Positions 34,702-44,287 of a stretch of DNA of 64,000 bases are shown here, one piece after another. The translations under genes were made by a program, and so were the position numbers. The stretch covers positions 58,369-122,368 of the forward strand of contig JAGNHB010000010.1 of the NCBI GenBank assembly GCA_018001935.1, written 5' to 3'. Source of the DNA: Acidobacteriota bacterium. GTDB lineage: Bacteria; Acidobacteriota; JAAYUB01. The notes below the pieces were generated by a model, which saw nothing but the letters and a program-made list of their open reading frames with translations, searched no databases and was not told the DNA's origin. Each line of letters opens with the position of its first letter. The stretch's first letter is position 1.

Positions 34702-34752
34702 GTTCGTAAACCTTTGGTTGAGCCATTGGCTGGAAGCCGATGGCTCTTTTTG
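34702..34752. repeat. Dispersed TTGAGCCAT hairpin repeat
   Basis: CCTTTGGTTGAGCCATTGGC, TGGAA and GCCGATGGCTCTTTTTG form a hairpin ending in T5. Related copies lie at 15585-15625 and 46161-46209. The rest of the 34642-34990 gap holds no gene; it ends with the bidirectional terminator at 34931-34967. Confidence 0.6.
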
Positions 34753-34930
34753 CCCCCGGCGGCACGCGGGGCATGCGCGACCCGGGTCGTCCGGGGCCGG
34801 ACCTCAGACGGCCAAAGGCGAGAGACGAAAGACCTTGGACAGTCGCTGGGCCAGCTCCAGGTCCTCCCGCTGCCGACATCGCCGCCGCCGTTTCCGTACG
34901 CTCCAGCGCCGCCCGGCAGGCGGCGCGTAC

Positions 34931-34967
34931 AAAAAAACGGACGCCCGCCGCGGGCGTCCGTTTTTTT
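34931..34967. terminator. Bidirectional terminator next to the ppdK 3' end
   Basis: A7, then a perfect 10-bp stem CGGACGCCCG with loop CCG and its complement CGGGCGTCCG, then T7. The A- and T-tracts allow termination on both strands; it lies 24 bp beyond the ppdK stop. Confidence 0.9.
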
Positions 34968-34990
34968 CTTGATAAAAATCCGAAGGATTT

Positions 34991-37690
34991 TTATTTCTGC
35001 TGGGTGCCGGCGTCCACGCGGGTCTTGGCGACCGACTGGGCGGCGGCCAGGCGCGCGATGGGCACGCGGTAGGGGGAGCAGCTCACGTAGTTGAGGCCCA
35101 CCAGGTGGCAGAACTCCACGGAGGAGGGCTCGCCGCCGTGCTCGCCGCAGATGCCCAGCTTGATGCCCGGGCGGCCCTTGCGGCCCCGTTCCACGGCCAT
35201 CTTCACCAGCTGGCCCACGCCGTCGCGGTCCAGGATCTGGAAGGGGTCCTTCTCCAGGATCCCCTGCTTGAGGTACTCGCGGATGTAGACGCCGGCGTCG
35301 TCCCGGGAGTAGCCGAAGGTCATCTGGGTGAGGTCGTTGGTGCCGAAGGAGAAGAACTCGGCCACGCCGGCGATCTCGTCGGCGGTGACGGCCGCGCGCG
35401 GGATCTCGATCATGGTGCCCACCATGAACTCCACGCGGAAGCCCTGCTCGGCGAAGACCTTCTCGGCGGTCTCACGGACGATGTCGGCCTGGCACTTCAG
35501 CTCGCTCACGCGCCCCACCAGCGGGATCATGATCTCGGGCAGGACGTTGACGCCTTCCTTCTTGGCGATGCAGGCGGCTTCCAGGATGGCCCGGGCCTGC
35601 ATGCGCGTCATCTCGGGGTAGACGATGCCGAGGCGGCAGCCGCGCAGCCCCATCATGGGGTTGAACTCGTGCAGCTCCTCCACGCGGGCCAGGAGCTTCT
35701 CCTTCTCCTCGATCTCGGCCTCGGGCGCCTTGCGCTCCTTCATCACGGCCACTTCCACCATCAGTTCCTCGCGCTTGGGCAGGAACTCGTGCAGGGGCGG
35801 GTCCAGGGTGCGGATGGTGACCGGGTAGCCGTCCATGACGCGGAAGATGCCCAGAAAGTCCTCGCGCTGCATGGGGAGCAGTTTCGCGAGGGCCTCCTCG
35901 CGGGCTTCCACCGTGCGGGCCAGGATCATGGCCTGCATGTGGGGCAGCCGGTCCGGGGCAAAGAACATGTGCTCGGTCCGGCAGAGGCCGATCCCCTCGG
36001 CGCCGAACTCGCGGGCCACCTTGGCGTCGCGCGGGATGTCGGCGTTGGTGCGCACCTTCAGGGTGCGGACCTTGTCCACCAGGGTCATGAATTTGCCGAA
36101 GTCGCCGCTGCGCAGGTCGGGGGAACTGGTCTTCAACTGGCCGACGTAGACCTCGCCCTTGGACCCGTCCAGGGAGATGTAGTCCCCTTCCGTCAGGGAG
36201 AGGCCGCCGGCGAAGTCGATGGTCTTGCGGTCCTCGTCGATCTTGACGTCGGCAGACCCGGCCACGCAGGGGATGCCCATGCCGCGGGCCACCACGGCGG
36301 CGTGGGAGGTCATCCCGCCGCGGGCGGTGAGGATGCCCTGGGAGACTTCCATGCCGTGGATGTCGTCGGGGCAGGTCTCCAGGCGGACCAGGACGACCTT
36401 TTCCTTTTTCCCGGTCATGGCCACGGCGTCCTCGGAGGAGAAGACGATGCGGCCCACGGCGGCGCCGGGGGAGGCGGGCAGGCCCTTGGCGATGACCTCG
36501 AAGGTGTTGCCGGCGGCGAAGACGGGGTGCAGGAGCTGGTCGAGCTGCTGGGGTTCCACCTTCAGAATGGCCTCGTCGATCGAGATCAGGCCCTCGTCCA
36601 CCATGTCGCAGGCCACCTTCACGGCCGCGGCGCCCGTGCGCTTGCCGTTGCGGGTCTGGAGCATGAAGAGCTTGCCTTCCTGGACGGTGAACTCGAAGTC
36701 CTGCATGTCGCGGTAGTGCTTCTCGAGCCGGTCGGTGATGGCCTTCAGCTCGTCGTAGACGTGGGGCAGGATGCGCCTCAGCTCTTCCAGCTTGAAGGGG
36801 GTGCGGATGCCCGCCACCACGTCCTCGCCCTGGGCGTTGGGCAGGTACTCGCCGTAGAACTCCCGGGCGCCGGTGGAGGGGTTGCGGGTGAAGCCCACGC
36901 CGGAGCCGGAGGTCTCGCCGGTGTTGCCGAACACCATGGCCTGGACGTTGACGGCGGTCCCGATGGTGTGCGGGATGTCGTTCATGTTGCGGTAGTGGAT
37001 GGCGCGGTCGTTGTTCCAGGACTCGAAGACGGCGTTGACGGCCAGCATCAGCTGCTCCTTGGTGTCCTGGGGGAACTCGCGGCCGATCTTCTCGAAGACG
37101 TACTTGCGGAAGCGGGCGGCCAGCTCCTTCATGTCGTCGGCGTTCAGCTCGATGTCCTGCTTGACGCCCCGCTCGTGTTTCATGTGGTCGATCAGGTGCT
37201 CCATCTCCTTCTTGGAAACGCCCAGCACCACGTCGGAGAACATCTGGATGAAGCGGCGGTAGCAGTCCCACGCGAAGCGGGGGTTGCCGGTGCTCTTCTC
37301 GAGGGCGAGGACCGTGTCGTCGTTGAGGCCGAGGTTCAAGATGGTGTCCATCATCCCCGGCATGGAGAACTTGGCGCCGGAACGCACGGAGACCAGCAGC
37401 GGGGCCTCCGTGGAGCCAAGCCTGCGGCCGAGGACGCCCTCGAGGCGGGCCAGGGCGGCGTCGATCTCGGACAGGATATGCCCGGACAGCTTCTTCTCGT
37501 TGTCATAGTAGAGGGTGCAGGCGGCCGTTGAGATGGTGAAGCCCGGGGGGACGGGCAGCCCGGCGTTGGTCATCTCGGCCAGGCCGGCGCCCTTGCCGCC
37601 CAGCACGTCCTTCATGGTGCCGGCCCCTTCGGCCTTCCCCTCGCCGAAGAAATAGACGAACTTGTCCTTGGAGCAACTGTTGCAACTCAT
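34991..37690 (-). CDS. ppdK: Pyruvate, phosphate dikinase
   Basis: An 899-aa enzyme interconverting pyruvate, ATP and phosphate with PEP, AMP and PPi in the cytosol. The N-terminal ATP-grasp part (GGKGAGLAEMTNAGLPVPPGF; VSVRSGAKFSMPGMMDTILNLG) is followed by the swivelling His domain (GGMTSHAAVVARGMGIPCVAG, phospho-His about 463) and the PEP/pyruvate barrel (GIGLCRTEHMF, GLRGCRLGIVYPEM, FSFGTNDLTQMTFGYSRDD, GICGEHGGEP). Length is standard. The extreme N-terminus MSCNSCSKDK is a small unusual extension. The ATG follows AGGAGG, and a TTGATT-N17-TAAAAT promoter lies upstream. With the PPi-dependent phosphofructokinase at 61.3 kb it suggests PPi-linked glycolysis. Confidence 0.97.
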   Translation of the reverse strand: MSCNSCSKDKFVYFFGEGKAEGAGTMKDVLGGKGAGLAEMTNAGLPVPPGFTISTAACTLYYDNEKKLSGHILSEIDAALARLEGVLGRRLGSTEAPLLVSVRSGAKFSMPGMMDTILNLGLNDDTVLALEKSTGNPRFAWDCYRRFIQMFSDVVLGVSKKEMEHLIDHMKHERGVKQDIELNADDMKELAARFRKYVFEKIGREFPQDTKEQLMLAVNAVFESWNNDRAIHYRNMNDIPHTIGTAVNVQAMVFGNTGETSGSGVGFTRNPSTGAREFYGEYLPNAQGEDVVAGIRTPFKLEELRRILPHVYDELKAITDRLEKHYRDMQDFEFTVQEGKLFMLQTRNGKRTGAAAVKVACDMVDEGLISIDEAILKVEPQQLDQLLHPVFAAGNTFEVIAKGLPASPGAAVGRIVFSSEDAVAMTGKKEKVVLVRLETCPDDIHGMEVSQGILTARGGMTSHAAVVARGMGIPCVAGSADVKIDEDRKTIDFAGGLSLTEGDYISLDGSKGEVYVGQLKTSSPDLRSGDFGKFMTLVDKVRTLKVRTNADIPRDAKVAREFGAEGIGLCRTEHMFFAPDRLPHMQAMILARTVEAREEALAKLLPMQREDFLGIFRVMDGYPVTIRTLDPPLHEFLPKREELMVEVAVMKERKAPEAEIEEKEKLLARVEELHEFNPMMGLRGCRLGIVYPEMTRMQARAILEAACIAKKEGVNVLPEIMIPLVGRVSELKCQADIVRETAEKVFAEQGFRVEFMVGTMIEIPRAAVTADEIAGVAEFFSFGTNDLTQMTFGYSRDDAGVYIREYLKQGILEKDPFQILDRDGVGQLVKMAVERGRKGRPGIKLGICGEHGGEPSSVEFCHLVGLNYVSCSPYRVPIARLAAAQSVAKTRVDAGTQQK

Positions 37691-37752
37691 TATGGGATCC
37701 TCCTTGGTTGATTTGCGGTTCTTCCCCGGGCGTCGGGGACGGAAAACTGGGA

Positions 37753-37781
37753 ATTTTACCCCGCCGTTTCCCGAGAATCAA
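37753..37781 (-). promoter_or_regulatory. Promoter of ppdK
   Basis: Minus strand: TTGATT (37781-37776), 17-nt spacer, TAAAAT (37758-37753), about 62 bp before the start codon. Confidence 0.6.
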
Positions 37782-37887
37782 CGGAAATGTATCCCGGTCC
37801 CGCTTCGGGGGGTTGGAAGTCGATCAAGGAGGGTGAACCCGGAAAAACCGGGAATCGAAGGGGAATGTGCTTGTAACACTTCATGTT

Positions 37888-37978
37888 GATCTCGCAGAGG
37901 CGCAGGGGCACGGAGAAGAACCTTTTTGTCTTTGAAATACAAACTGCATGTCTCCGTGCCTGGTGAGAGAAAAAGACG
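37888..37978. repeat. CACGGAGA-class inverted repeat (degenerate)
   Basis: GATCTCGCAGAGGCGCAGGGGCACGGAGA faces CTCCGTGCCTGGTGAGAGAAA across an AT-rich core. It is a degenerate copy of the elements at 25.9 and 54.85 kb. A fragment CCTGGTGAGAGGAAAGGAC repeats at about 38028-38046, and GCGCCGCCGG / CCGGCGGCGC forms a hairpin between them. These fill the 37691-38059 gap; no gene is seen. Confidence 0.7.
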
Positions 37979-38059
37979 GTGAGCGGGGTGGTCCCGAACG
38001 AAAAGGCGCCGCCGGGGGGCCGGCGGCGCCTGGTGAGAGGAAAGGACTGGAGGGGGACG

Positions 38060-40249
38060 CTACTTGCCGCCCCCGGCTTCACCGTCCTTCGTGTCCGCGG
38101 GCGGCTCGAAGACCGTGGGGTCCACGTCCCCGTCGAGGGTGGCCTCGTCGATGGACATGCTGGACAACTCCTCCTCCCCCGCCACCTGCTTCATGGCGGT
38201 GGGGAGCTTGAGGCCCCCGAAGTCCTTCCAGCCGGAGAAGCTCTCCTCGACCATGGCCGGACCCTTCTCGGTGGGGGACAGGTGTCGGATGCCCACGAGT
38301 TCGGACGAGGCGGGGTCGAGGTAGACGAACAGCTCCTGCTTGCCGATCATGACGCGGACGGCCTGGGCCTTCTTCCCGGCGAAGTCTTTCTCGCCCAGGG
38401 CCTGGCCCTGGATCTTGCCTTCGAGCGCTTCCTTCAGCAGCAGGACGCAGCCGTAGCCGGTGTAGAAGGACAGCCGAAGGGCCTCCGCCTGGCTCCCGGG
38501 CAGCGGCATGGTCTGCGGCCCCATGGACATCCAGCCCGTCTCCCCCTTGATGGCGATCACGATGTTGCCCATGGGCGTGCGGACTTCCTGGCGAAGCCGG
38601 TCCGGGAGCACGAAGTGGGTCCGGAGGTCCATCTTGAAGGGCGATCCGCCGACGGACCGGGTCGCCTTGCCGGAGGACGCGAGGTTGCGCAGGCTCCGCA
38701 GCGCCTTCTCCCCGAGAAACACGCCGGCCTTGCGCAGGAGGTCGGTCCCCTTCGCCAGGGTCTCGGGCGTCGCCTCGGGGATCACTTCCGTGCTCTTCGG
38801 CATGGGGATGGTGACGTCGATCGTGTTGACGGCGCCGTAAGTGGACAGGGGCTTGTCGAAATCCTCGCCCTTGCCGGCGGCCAGCAGGGTGAGCCGGTCC
38901 ATGACCAGGTACTTCTGCGCCACCCGGAGGATGTCGTCGCGGGTCACCTTCTCCACGGCCGCCCGGAGCTTCTCGTTGAAATCGGCGGGGTACCCGTAGA
39001 AGTCGTAGATCATCAGCCGGCGCACCACCTCGCCCGTGTCGTCGTACTCGAAGGCGTAGGCGTTCAGGTAGGAGTTCCGGGCGAGGGCCATCTCCGCCTC
39101 GGTGACGGGGGCCTGGGTGATCCGGCGAAGTTCGGAGAACGTGGTGTCGATGGCCTCCCCCGTGCTCGCCGGCTTGGTGGAGGTGAAGAAGAAGAAGGCG
39201 CCGGGGTGGTCGAAGGCGGCCATCATGGTCCCCCCGGCGGAGTAGGCCAGTCCCTTCTCCGTGCGGACGCTCTTGAAGAGGCGAGAGGAGAACCCGCCCC
39301 CGAGGATGTCCGTCATGAGCCGGACCGCCGGGTAGTCGGGGTCGTCGTAGCGGATGCCCGGGAGCCCGAACAGGATGAAGGTCTGCTTGACGTCCTTCTT
39401 CTCGATGTAGTTGACGGAAGCCTTCCGCTCGGGGATGGCGGGCAGGGTGACGGCCGGGGCCGGCGTGTCGTTTTTCCAACCCCCGAAGAGCTTCTCCAGG
39501 AGGGCCTTCATCCGGGCCGCGTCGAAGTCGCCCCAGACCGCCAGGGCGGTGAAGTCCGGGCGGAAGAAGCGGCCGTGGTAGCGCACGAGGTCCTCCCGGG
39601 TCACGGCGTTCACGTCGTCGTACTCCATCTGGCGGGCGTACGGGGAGTTGGCCCCGTAGATCAGTTTCGCGAACTCCCGCTGAACCAGGGCCATCACCTC
39701 GTCGTTCCGGCGGGAGATGGCGCTTCTGGCCTGGATCCGGGCCAGGTCCAGCTTGTCATCGGTGAGACCGGGCCGGGTGACGAACTCGGCGAAAAGGGTC
39801 AGGACCGCCTCGAGGTTCTCGGTGAGGGTCGACCCGTAGAGGTTCACGCTGTCGGTGTCGGCGCCCGACGAGATGGAGGCGCCGATGCCCTCCAGGTACT
39901 CGTCCACCTTGTCCCCGTTCATGGACTGGGTGCCGCCGGAGCGGAGCACCTCCCCGAACAGCTCCACCAGGCCGGCGCGGTCGGGCGATCCGATCTCGCC
40001 GCCCCGGACCTGGACGCTGAACTGGACCTTGGGGAATTCGTGGTCCTCGCAGAGGTAGACCTTCAACCCGTTGGGCAGGGTGTAGCGCTCCACCGCGGGT
40101 GAAGCGACCTTGTTGAGCGGGGGGAAGACCAGTTTCTCGACGTACCGGTCCTTGCCGGTGGCCGGGGGGGGGACGGAGAGCAGGGTGCCGGCGGTGGCGA
40201 AGGCCAGGGCGCAGACGACGATCAGGGCGTGGATTCTGGACGTTTTCAT
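38060..40249 (-). CDS. M16 peptidase-family protein lacking the zinc motif (partner subunit)
   Basis: A 729-aa protein with a signal peptide (IHALIVVCALAFATAGTLLS). Two M16 domains are recognisable (RYTLPNGLKVYLCEDHEFPKVQFSVQVRGGEIGSP; later GLPGIRYDDPDYPAVRLMTDILGGGFSSRLFKSVRTEKGLAYSAGG). Where active enzymes have HxxEH this one reads AGLVELFGEVL, so zinc cannot be bound there, as in the non-catalytic half of paired M16B enzymes. The substrate-clamping Arg-Tyr region is kept. A further domain of about 230 residues (RSVGGSPFKMDLRTHFVLPDRLRQEVRTPMG...) follows. It starts 25 bp after the HxxEH-bearing gene, so a heterodimer is likely. Periplasmic. Confidence 0.92.
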   Translation of the reverse strand: MKTSRIHALIVVCALAFATAGTLLSVPPPATGKDRYVEKLVFPPLNKVASPAVERYTLPNGLKVYLCEDHEFPKVQFSVQVRGGEIGSPDRAGLVELFGEVLRSGGTQSMNGDKVDEYLEGIGASISSGADTDSVNLYGSTLTENLEAVLTLFAEFVTRPGLTDDKLDLARIQARSAISRRNDEVMALVQREFAKLIYGANSPYARQMEYDDVNAVTREDLVRYHGRFFRPDFTALAVWGDFDAARMKALLEKLFGGWKNDTPAPAVTLPAIPERKASVNYIEKKDVKQTFILFGLPGIRYDDPDYPAVRLMTDILGGGFSSRLFKSVRTEKGLAYSAGGTMMAAFDHPGAFFFFTSTKPASTGEAIDTTFSELRRITQAPVTEAEMALARNSYLNAYAFEYDDTGEVVRRLMIYDFYGYPADFNEKLRAAVEKVTRDDILRVAQKYLVMDRLTLLAAGKGEDFDKPLSTYGAVNTIDVTIPMPKSTEVIPEATPETLAKGTDLLRKAGVFLGEKALRSLRNLASSGKATRSVGGSPFKMDLRTHFVLPDRLRQEVRTPMGNIVIAIKGETGWMSMGPQTMPLPGSQAEALRLSFYTGYGCVLLLKEALEGKIQGQALGEKDFAGKKAQAVRVMIGKQELFVYLDPASSELVGIRHLSPTEKGPAMVEESFSGWKDFGGLKLPTAMKQVAGEEELSSMSIDEATLDGDVDPTVFEPPADTKDGEAGGGK

Positions 40250-40274
40250 GATGTTGCTCCTTTCCCTTGGGCCT

Positions 40275-41792
40275 TCACTGGGCGAGTCCCGTGTCGGGGT
40301 TTTCCGTCAGGATCTCGCCGACGGTCCGGTTTGTCGGGACGAAGATCTTCCGGGCGGCTTCCTGGAGGTCCTCGGCGGTCAGCTTGTTGGTCTCCTCGAG
40401 CCGGGCGAAGAGTTTCCGCCAGTCCCCGTGAAGGTTCTGGGACCGGGCCAGACCCATGGCCAGGCCCATGTTGCTGTCCAGTTGGGAGAGGAAACGGGAC
40501 CGGTTCCGGGCCTTGTACCCGGCCAACTCGGCATCGGTGACCTTCTCGGCCTTGATCTTTTCCAGTTCGTCGTAGATGGCGCCTTCGCACTCGACGTTGG
40601 TGTGCCCCTGGTTGGGGACCGCGATGATGCCGAAGATCCCGGGGTACTTCTCGCCGAGTTGCAGGCACTGGACCGCCAACGCGTACTTCTTCTCCTTGAC
40701 CAGCGCTTTGTTGAGCCGGGAGGAGCGGCCGTTGCCCAGGATGTCCGCGAGCGCCTCCATGGCGGCGTAGGCGGGGTCGTTGATGTCCGGCCGGTGGTAG
40801 GCGATCACCAGGAAGGGCTGGGAGGGGTCGGTCATCATGATGCGCTTCTCGGAGCGCTGCGCGGGCTCGTCGGTGACGATCCGGCCGGGCTTTTCGCCGG
40901 GCGGGATGCGGCCCAGGTGCTTCTCCAGCATGGGCAGCGTCTTGACCGGGTCCACGTCGCCCACCACCACCATGGTCAGGTTCTTCGCCCCGTAGAAGCG
41001 GCGGAACCAGTTCTCGGCGTCCGATCGGCGGAGGGCCTGGAGGTCGCTCAGTTCGCCGATGACCATGGAACGGTAGGGGTGCGCCCGGTAGGCCACCGCG
41101 AGGAAGTCCTGGACGAGCCGGCTGACGGGCTGGCTGTCCCCCATCCGCAGTTCCTCGATGATGACGTCTTTTTCCTTGTAGAACTCCCGGATCACGGGGT
41201 TCGTGAACCGATCGGACTCCAGCGCCGCCCACAGTTCCAGCTTGTTGGAGGGGAGGGAGTAGAGGTAGACCGTCTGGTCGAAGCTGGTGAAGGCGTTGAG
41301 GCCCTGCCCCCCCTCCCGCTCGATGATCTCCCCGATCTCGTTGGCCTTGACGTACTTGCGGGCCTCGTCCTGGGCGGCCTTGAGGGACTTTTCCAGCTCC
41401 GCCAGGCGGGCGGCGTCGGGCCGCGGGTAGCGCAGTTTCTCTTCCCGCCAGGCCAGGAACGCCTCGTCCTCCTTCTTCATCGCCTCCTGTTCCTTGGCGA
41501 AATCCAGGGTCCCCACGGTGGAGGTGCCCTTGAAGGCCATGTGTTCGAAGACGTGGGCCAGGCCGCTCCGGCCGTTGACCTCGTCCACGCTGCCCACGTC
41601 CGCGTAGGTCACCATGGACACGGTGGGGGCGCCCGGGCGGGGCAGGACGATCAGCTTCAGGCCGTTGGGGAGGGTCTTCTCGACCACCTTCCCCTGGAGG
41701 TCCTTGAATCCTTGGGCGGGGGCGAACGCCGCCGCCGAAAGGACGAAAGCAAGTGACAGCAGCGCCGTCACGACAATCCGGTTTCTCCGCAT
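40275..41792 (-). CDS. M16 zinc metallopeptidase (catalytic subunit)
   Basis: A 505-aa periplasmic peptidase. Signal peptide VVTALLSLAFVLSAAAFA, then KTLPNGLKLIVLPRPGAPTVSMVTYADVGSVDEVNGRSGLAHVFEHMAFKGT with the inverted zinc motif His80-x-x-Glu83-His84. The downstream Glu of the zinc site should be in EIGEIIEREGGQGLNAFTSFDQTVY. An extra charged helical stretch (EKSLKAAQDEARKYVKANE) is inserted before that region. A second M16 domain carries the C-terminal half. ATG 41792 follows GAGGAGG. The downstream partner lacks the motif, so the two probably form one peptidase that degrades peptides or clears envelope proteins. Confidence 0.95.
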   Translation of the reverse strand: MRRNRIVVTALLSLAFVLSAAAFAPAQGFKDLQGKVVEKTLPNGLKLIVLPRPGAPTVSMVTYADVGSVDEVNGRSGLAHVFEHMAFKGTSTVGTLDFAKEQEAMKKEDEAFLAWREEKLRYPRPDAARLAELEKSLKAAQDEARKYVKANEIGEIIEREGGQGLNAFTSFDQTVYLYSLPSNKLELWAALESDRFTNPVIREFYKEKDVIIEELRMGDSQPVSRLVQDFLAVAYRAHPYRSMVIGELSDLQALRRSDAENWFRRFYGAKNLTMVVVGDVDPVKTLPMLEKHLGRIPPGEKPGRIVTDEPAQRSEKRIMMTDPSQPFLVIAYHRPDINDPAYAAMEALADILGNGRSSRLNKALVKEKKYALAVQCLQLGEKYPGIFGIIAVPNQGHTNVECEGAIYDELEKIKAEKVTDAELAGYKARNRSRFLSQLDSNMGLAMGLARSQNLHGDWRKLFARLEETNKLTAEDLQEAARKIFVPTNRTVGEILTENPDTGLAQ

Positions 41793-41896
41793 CTTTCCTC
41801 CTCGCGCAAGAATGACAGGCAGGCTATTACGGCGTCGCCGTACGAATGTTTCACGAAAACGTGAGCGACCGACGGGCCCGTCGCGGGCCCGAAACG

Positions 41897-44287
41897 CTAC
41901 TCCACCAGGGTGACGCTGCCGGACGGCTCGATGAGGACCCGTTCGTCGCCCCGGCGGAAGGTCAGGCGGGCGCCGCGGGTGGAGCGTCCCTCCCGGAGGT
42001 CCTCGACCCGGGCCGGGCTGCCCCCCAGGACGACCTTGCCCGAGGCAACGTCGTAGACGGTGGCATCGCCCTGGGCGTGGCGGTCCGGTTGGTCGAAGCG
42101 GACCGAGCCCTTCGCGTAGAGCGTCCTCACCTCGCCCGCTTCGTCGAGGAAGCCCCAGAGGGTGTCGGCGGAGAGGGTACCCTCCGCCCCCCGGGTCTCC
42201 ACGCGCCCCTCCAGCAGGAGCTTTCGGGGCGCCGGCAGGTAGGAGAGGCGACCGGAGTTGATGCGCAGGACCGCGCCCTGGCCCTTTTCGTCCCGGACCG
42301 GCAGCACCGCCGTCGCTTTCCCCTCCGCCACGAAGCCCCCGTCTTCCCGCAGGGTGAAGGTCTCCGCCGTCAACGTGCCCTCCCCCTGGGTCATCCGGCA
42401 CTTACCCCGGAACTGGGCCTGCCCCTTCTTCTCTTCGATGAGGACAGTGTCGGAACGGATCCAGGCCCGCCCGTTGCCGGACCGGCCGCCGCCCGGGAGC
42501 GCAAACCCCCGCGGGCCGCCGGTGGACGGGGCCCGGTCGGCTTCCACGCCCCCCTGGCCGGTCACGGTGCCGAGCTTCTCGTTCAGGGTGAAGACGGCCG
42601 CCCGGATGGAACCTTCCGGCGTCGTGACGGACGGCTTTCCCGTCAGGCGGAGCGTGTCCCCCTCGAAGCGCGCCTCGCCCGCCCGGGCCGACCGGCCTTT
42701 CTCCCGGTACCGGAACCGGCCCGACTGGGTCAAGGCCCGGATCTTCCCGCGTTCCTCCCCCGAAAACTCGGCCCGGAGGGTGTCGGACTCCGACTCCTCC
42801 GCCGGGGCGCCCGGCCGGGCCCGCGTCAACCGGACGTTCCCGGCGGCGCTCAGGGCCCGGATTTCGGTCAGCCCCGGGAAGAACTCGAACCCGATCCGGT
42901 CCGACCGGACCTGGACTTTTTCGCCCCCCGCCGGGCGGGACGTCCGGAAGTCGCACGCGCCCTGTCCCTCCGCCGAGACCGGCAGGCGCCCCGCCGCGTC
43001 GTAGCGCGTCGTCAGGGTGTCGCAGGTGCCGTCCACGGACGAGCCGTCGGGGCCGGTGAAGAGGACCCGGGCCTTTCCGGAGGCCGTGGAGGACTCGAGG
43101 ACCGGGCGCCCCCCCGCCGGCGGCCGGAAGCTGAAGAGCAGGCGGGTCGCCCGAACCGACGACTCCCCCTTGCCGTCCCGCCGGCCGACCTCGGCATTGC
43201 CGTTGATCTCCATCCGGGACAGGGCGTTGGCCGCGGCGAAAGAGGCCGTCAGGTCGTCCCCGCGGGCGGAGCCCTCGCCGGCGGGCCCGTCGTAACGGAC
43301 CTGCCCCGCGGCGTGAAGGCGGTCCAGGATGCCGTCCGCCCGCGCGAAGACGTCGATCCGGTCGCCCCGGAGCGAGGCGCCCTCGAGGCCGAGCCCCGCC
43401 CCCCCGGCGGCGGACACCGACTCCAGGGTCTGGCCGTCCGCGGCCAACCCGAACCGGAGGGAGGCCCCCGACAGGGCCAGGTCCTTGCCGTTTTCCCGTC
43501 GGCGGCAGAGCGCCCCGCCGGTGGCGGTGATCTCCCGGCAACGGTTCTCCGGGGTCCCCACGACCTGCATGGCCTGGCCCTGGAGGTAGGACAGATCGCT
43601 CTCGAGCCGGCAGTTCCCGGTGAACTGGCCCGTCTTTTCCCCGTCCCGCAGTTCGGCCCGGTCCGACTGGAAGCGGATCCGGCCTTCCCGGGCGATGCGG
43701 GGCGGGGCCTGGGCGGCGTCGGGCGCGTAGTCCACGCGGGCGGTGCTCAGGATCTCGAGGTCCCGGGTCTTCAGGTCCATCTTGAAGCCCGTCCCGGACC
43801 CCTGGACCCCCGGCTTCTCGAAGGTGAAGGGCGCCGTGCCCGACACGCGGTCGCCGCCCTTCTCCAGCAGGACGTCCCGGGAGGCCAGCCGCTCCCCGGT
43901 GGCGCGGCTCACCGTGACCTTCCCCATGAATCGGACGCTCTGGTCCTCCGCCGCGTAGAGGCACTCCTCCGCCTCGATGAGCGTCGGTTCCGGGGCGTCG
44001 GCATCGCCGGAGTAGATGGCCCGGACCCCCTTGAGGTGGTGCCGGTTGTCCCGCGTGGAGACGTTCTCCGCGGCCAGCACCTCGAGGAAGGGCCTCCCGT
44101 CCCGGTGCTCGAGGTACCGGATCTTCTCGGCCCGGCTGGCCACCTTGTCCGGCAGGTGCGGCGCGGGGGGACGGGCCGGGGCCGGCCCCTCGGGACGCCG
44201 CGCGAGGTAGAGCGCGGCGAGCGCCAGGACCCCCACGGCCAGCACCGCCGACACGCCTTTCACGATTTTCAGGACCGCGCGGTTCAA
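41897..44287 (-). CDS. LptC/LptA (OstA)-like LPS-transport protein, multi-repeat
   Basis: A 796-aa protein. One N-terminal membrane anchor (VKGVSAVLAVGVLALAALYLA) is followed by an LptC-like segment (IRYLEHRDGRPFLEVLAAENVSTRDNRHHLKGVRAIY). Many OstA/LptA-type beta-jellyroll repeats then follow, recognisable by phrases such as LIEAEECLYAAEDQSVRFMGKVTVSR, RAELRDGEKTGQFTGNCRLES and ALSAAGNVRLTRARPG. LptC and LptA build the periplasmic bridge that moves LPS from the inner to the outer membrane. The length is several times that of E. coli LptC or LptA. The TTG at 44287 is preferred: GGAGGG lies 5 nt before it and it places the anchor at the N-terminus. It ends 104 bp before the M16 gene. Confidence 0.85.
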   Translation of the reverse strand: MNRAVLKIVKGVSAVLAVGVLALAALYLARRPEGPAPARPPAPHLPDKVASRAEKIRYLEHRDGRPFLEVLAAENVSTRDNRHHLKGVRAIYSGDADAPEPTLIEAEECLYAAEDQSVRFMGKVTVSRATGERLASRDVLLEKGGDRVSGTAPFTFEKPGVQGSGTGFKMDLKTRDLEILSTARVDYAPDAAQAPPRIAREGRIRFQSDRAELRDGEKTGQFTGNCRLESDLSYLQGQAMQVVGTPENRCREITATGGALCRRRENGKDLALSGASLRFGLAADGQTLESVSAAGGAGLGLEGASLRGDRIDVFARADGILDRLHAAGQVRYDGPAGEGSARGDDLTASFAAANALSRMEINGNAEVGRRDGKGESSVRATRLLFSFRPPAGGRPVLESSTASGKARVLFTGPDGSSVDGTCDTLTTRYDAAGRLPVSAEGQGACDFRTSRPAGGEKVQVRSDRIGFEFFPGLTEIRALSAAGNVRLTRARPGAPAEESESDTLRAEFSGEERGKIRALTQSGRFRYREKGRSARAGEARFEGDTLRLTGKPSVTTPEGSIRAAVFTLNEKLGTVTGQGGVEADRAPSTGGPRGFALPGGGRSGNGRAWIRSDTVLIEEKKGQAQFRGKCRMTQGEGTLTAETFTLREDGGFVAEGKATAVLPVRDEKGQGAVLRINSGRLSYLPAPRKLLLEGRVETRGAEGTLSADTLWGFLDEAGEVRTLYAKGSVRFDQPDRHAQGDATVYDVASGKVVLGGSPARVEDLREGRSTRGARLTFRRGDERVLIEPSGSVTLVE

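Noticed and set aside
35105..37531. Plus-strand 808-codon open frame opposite ppdK
   Set aside because: Low-complexity shadow; ppdK motifs on the other strand are unambiguous.
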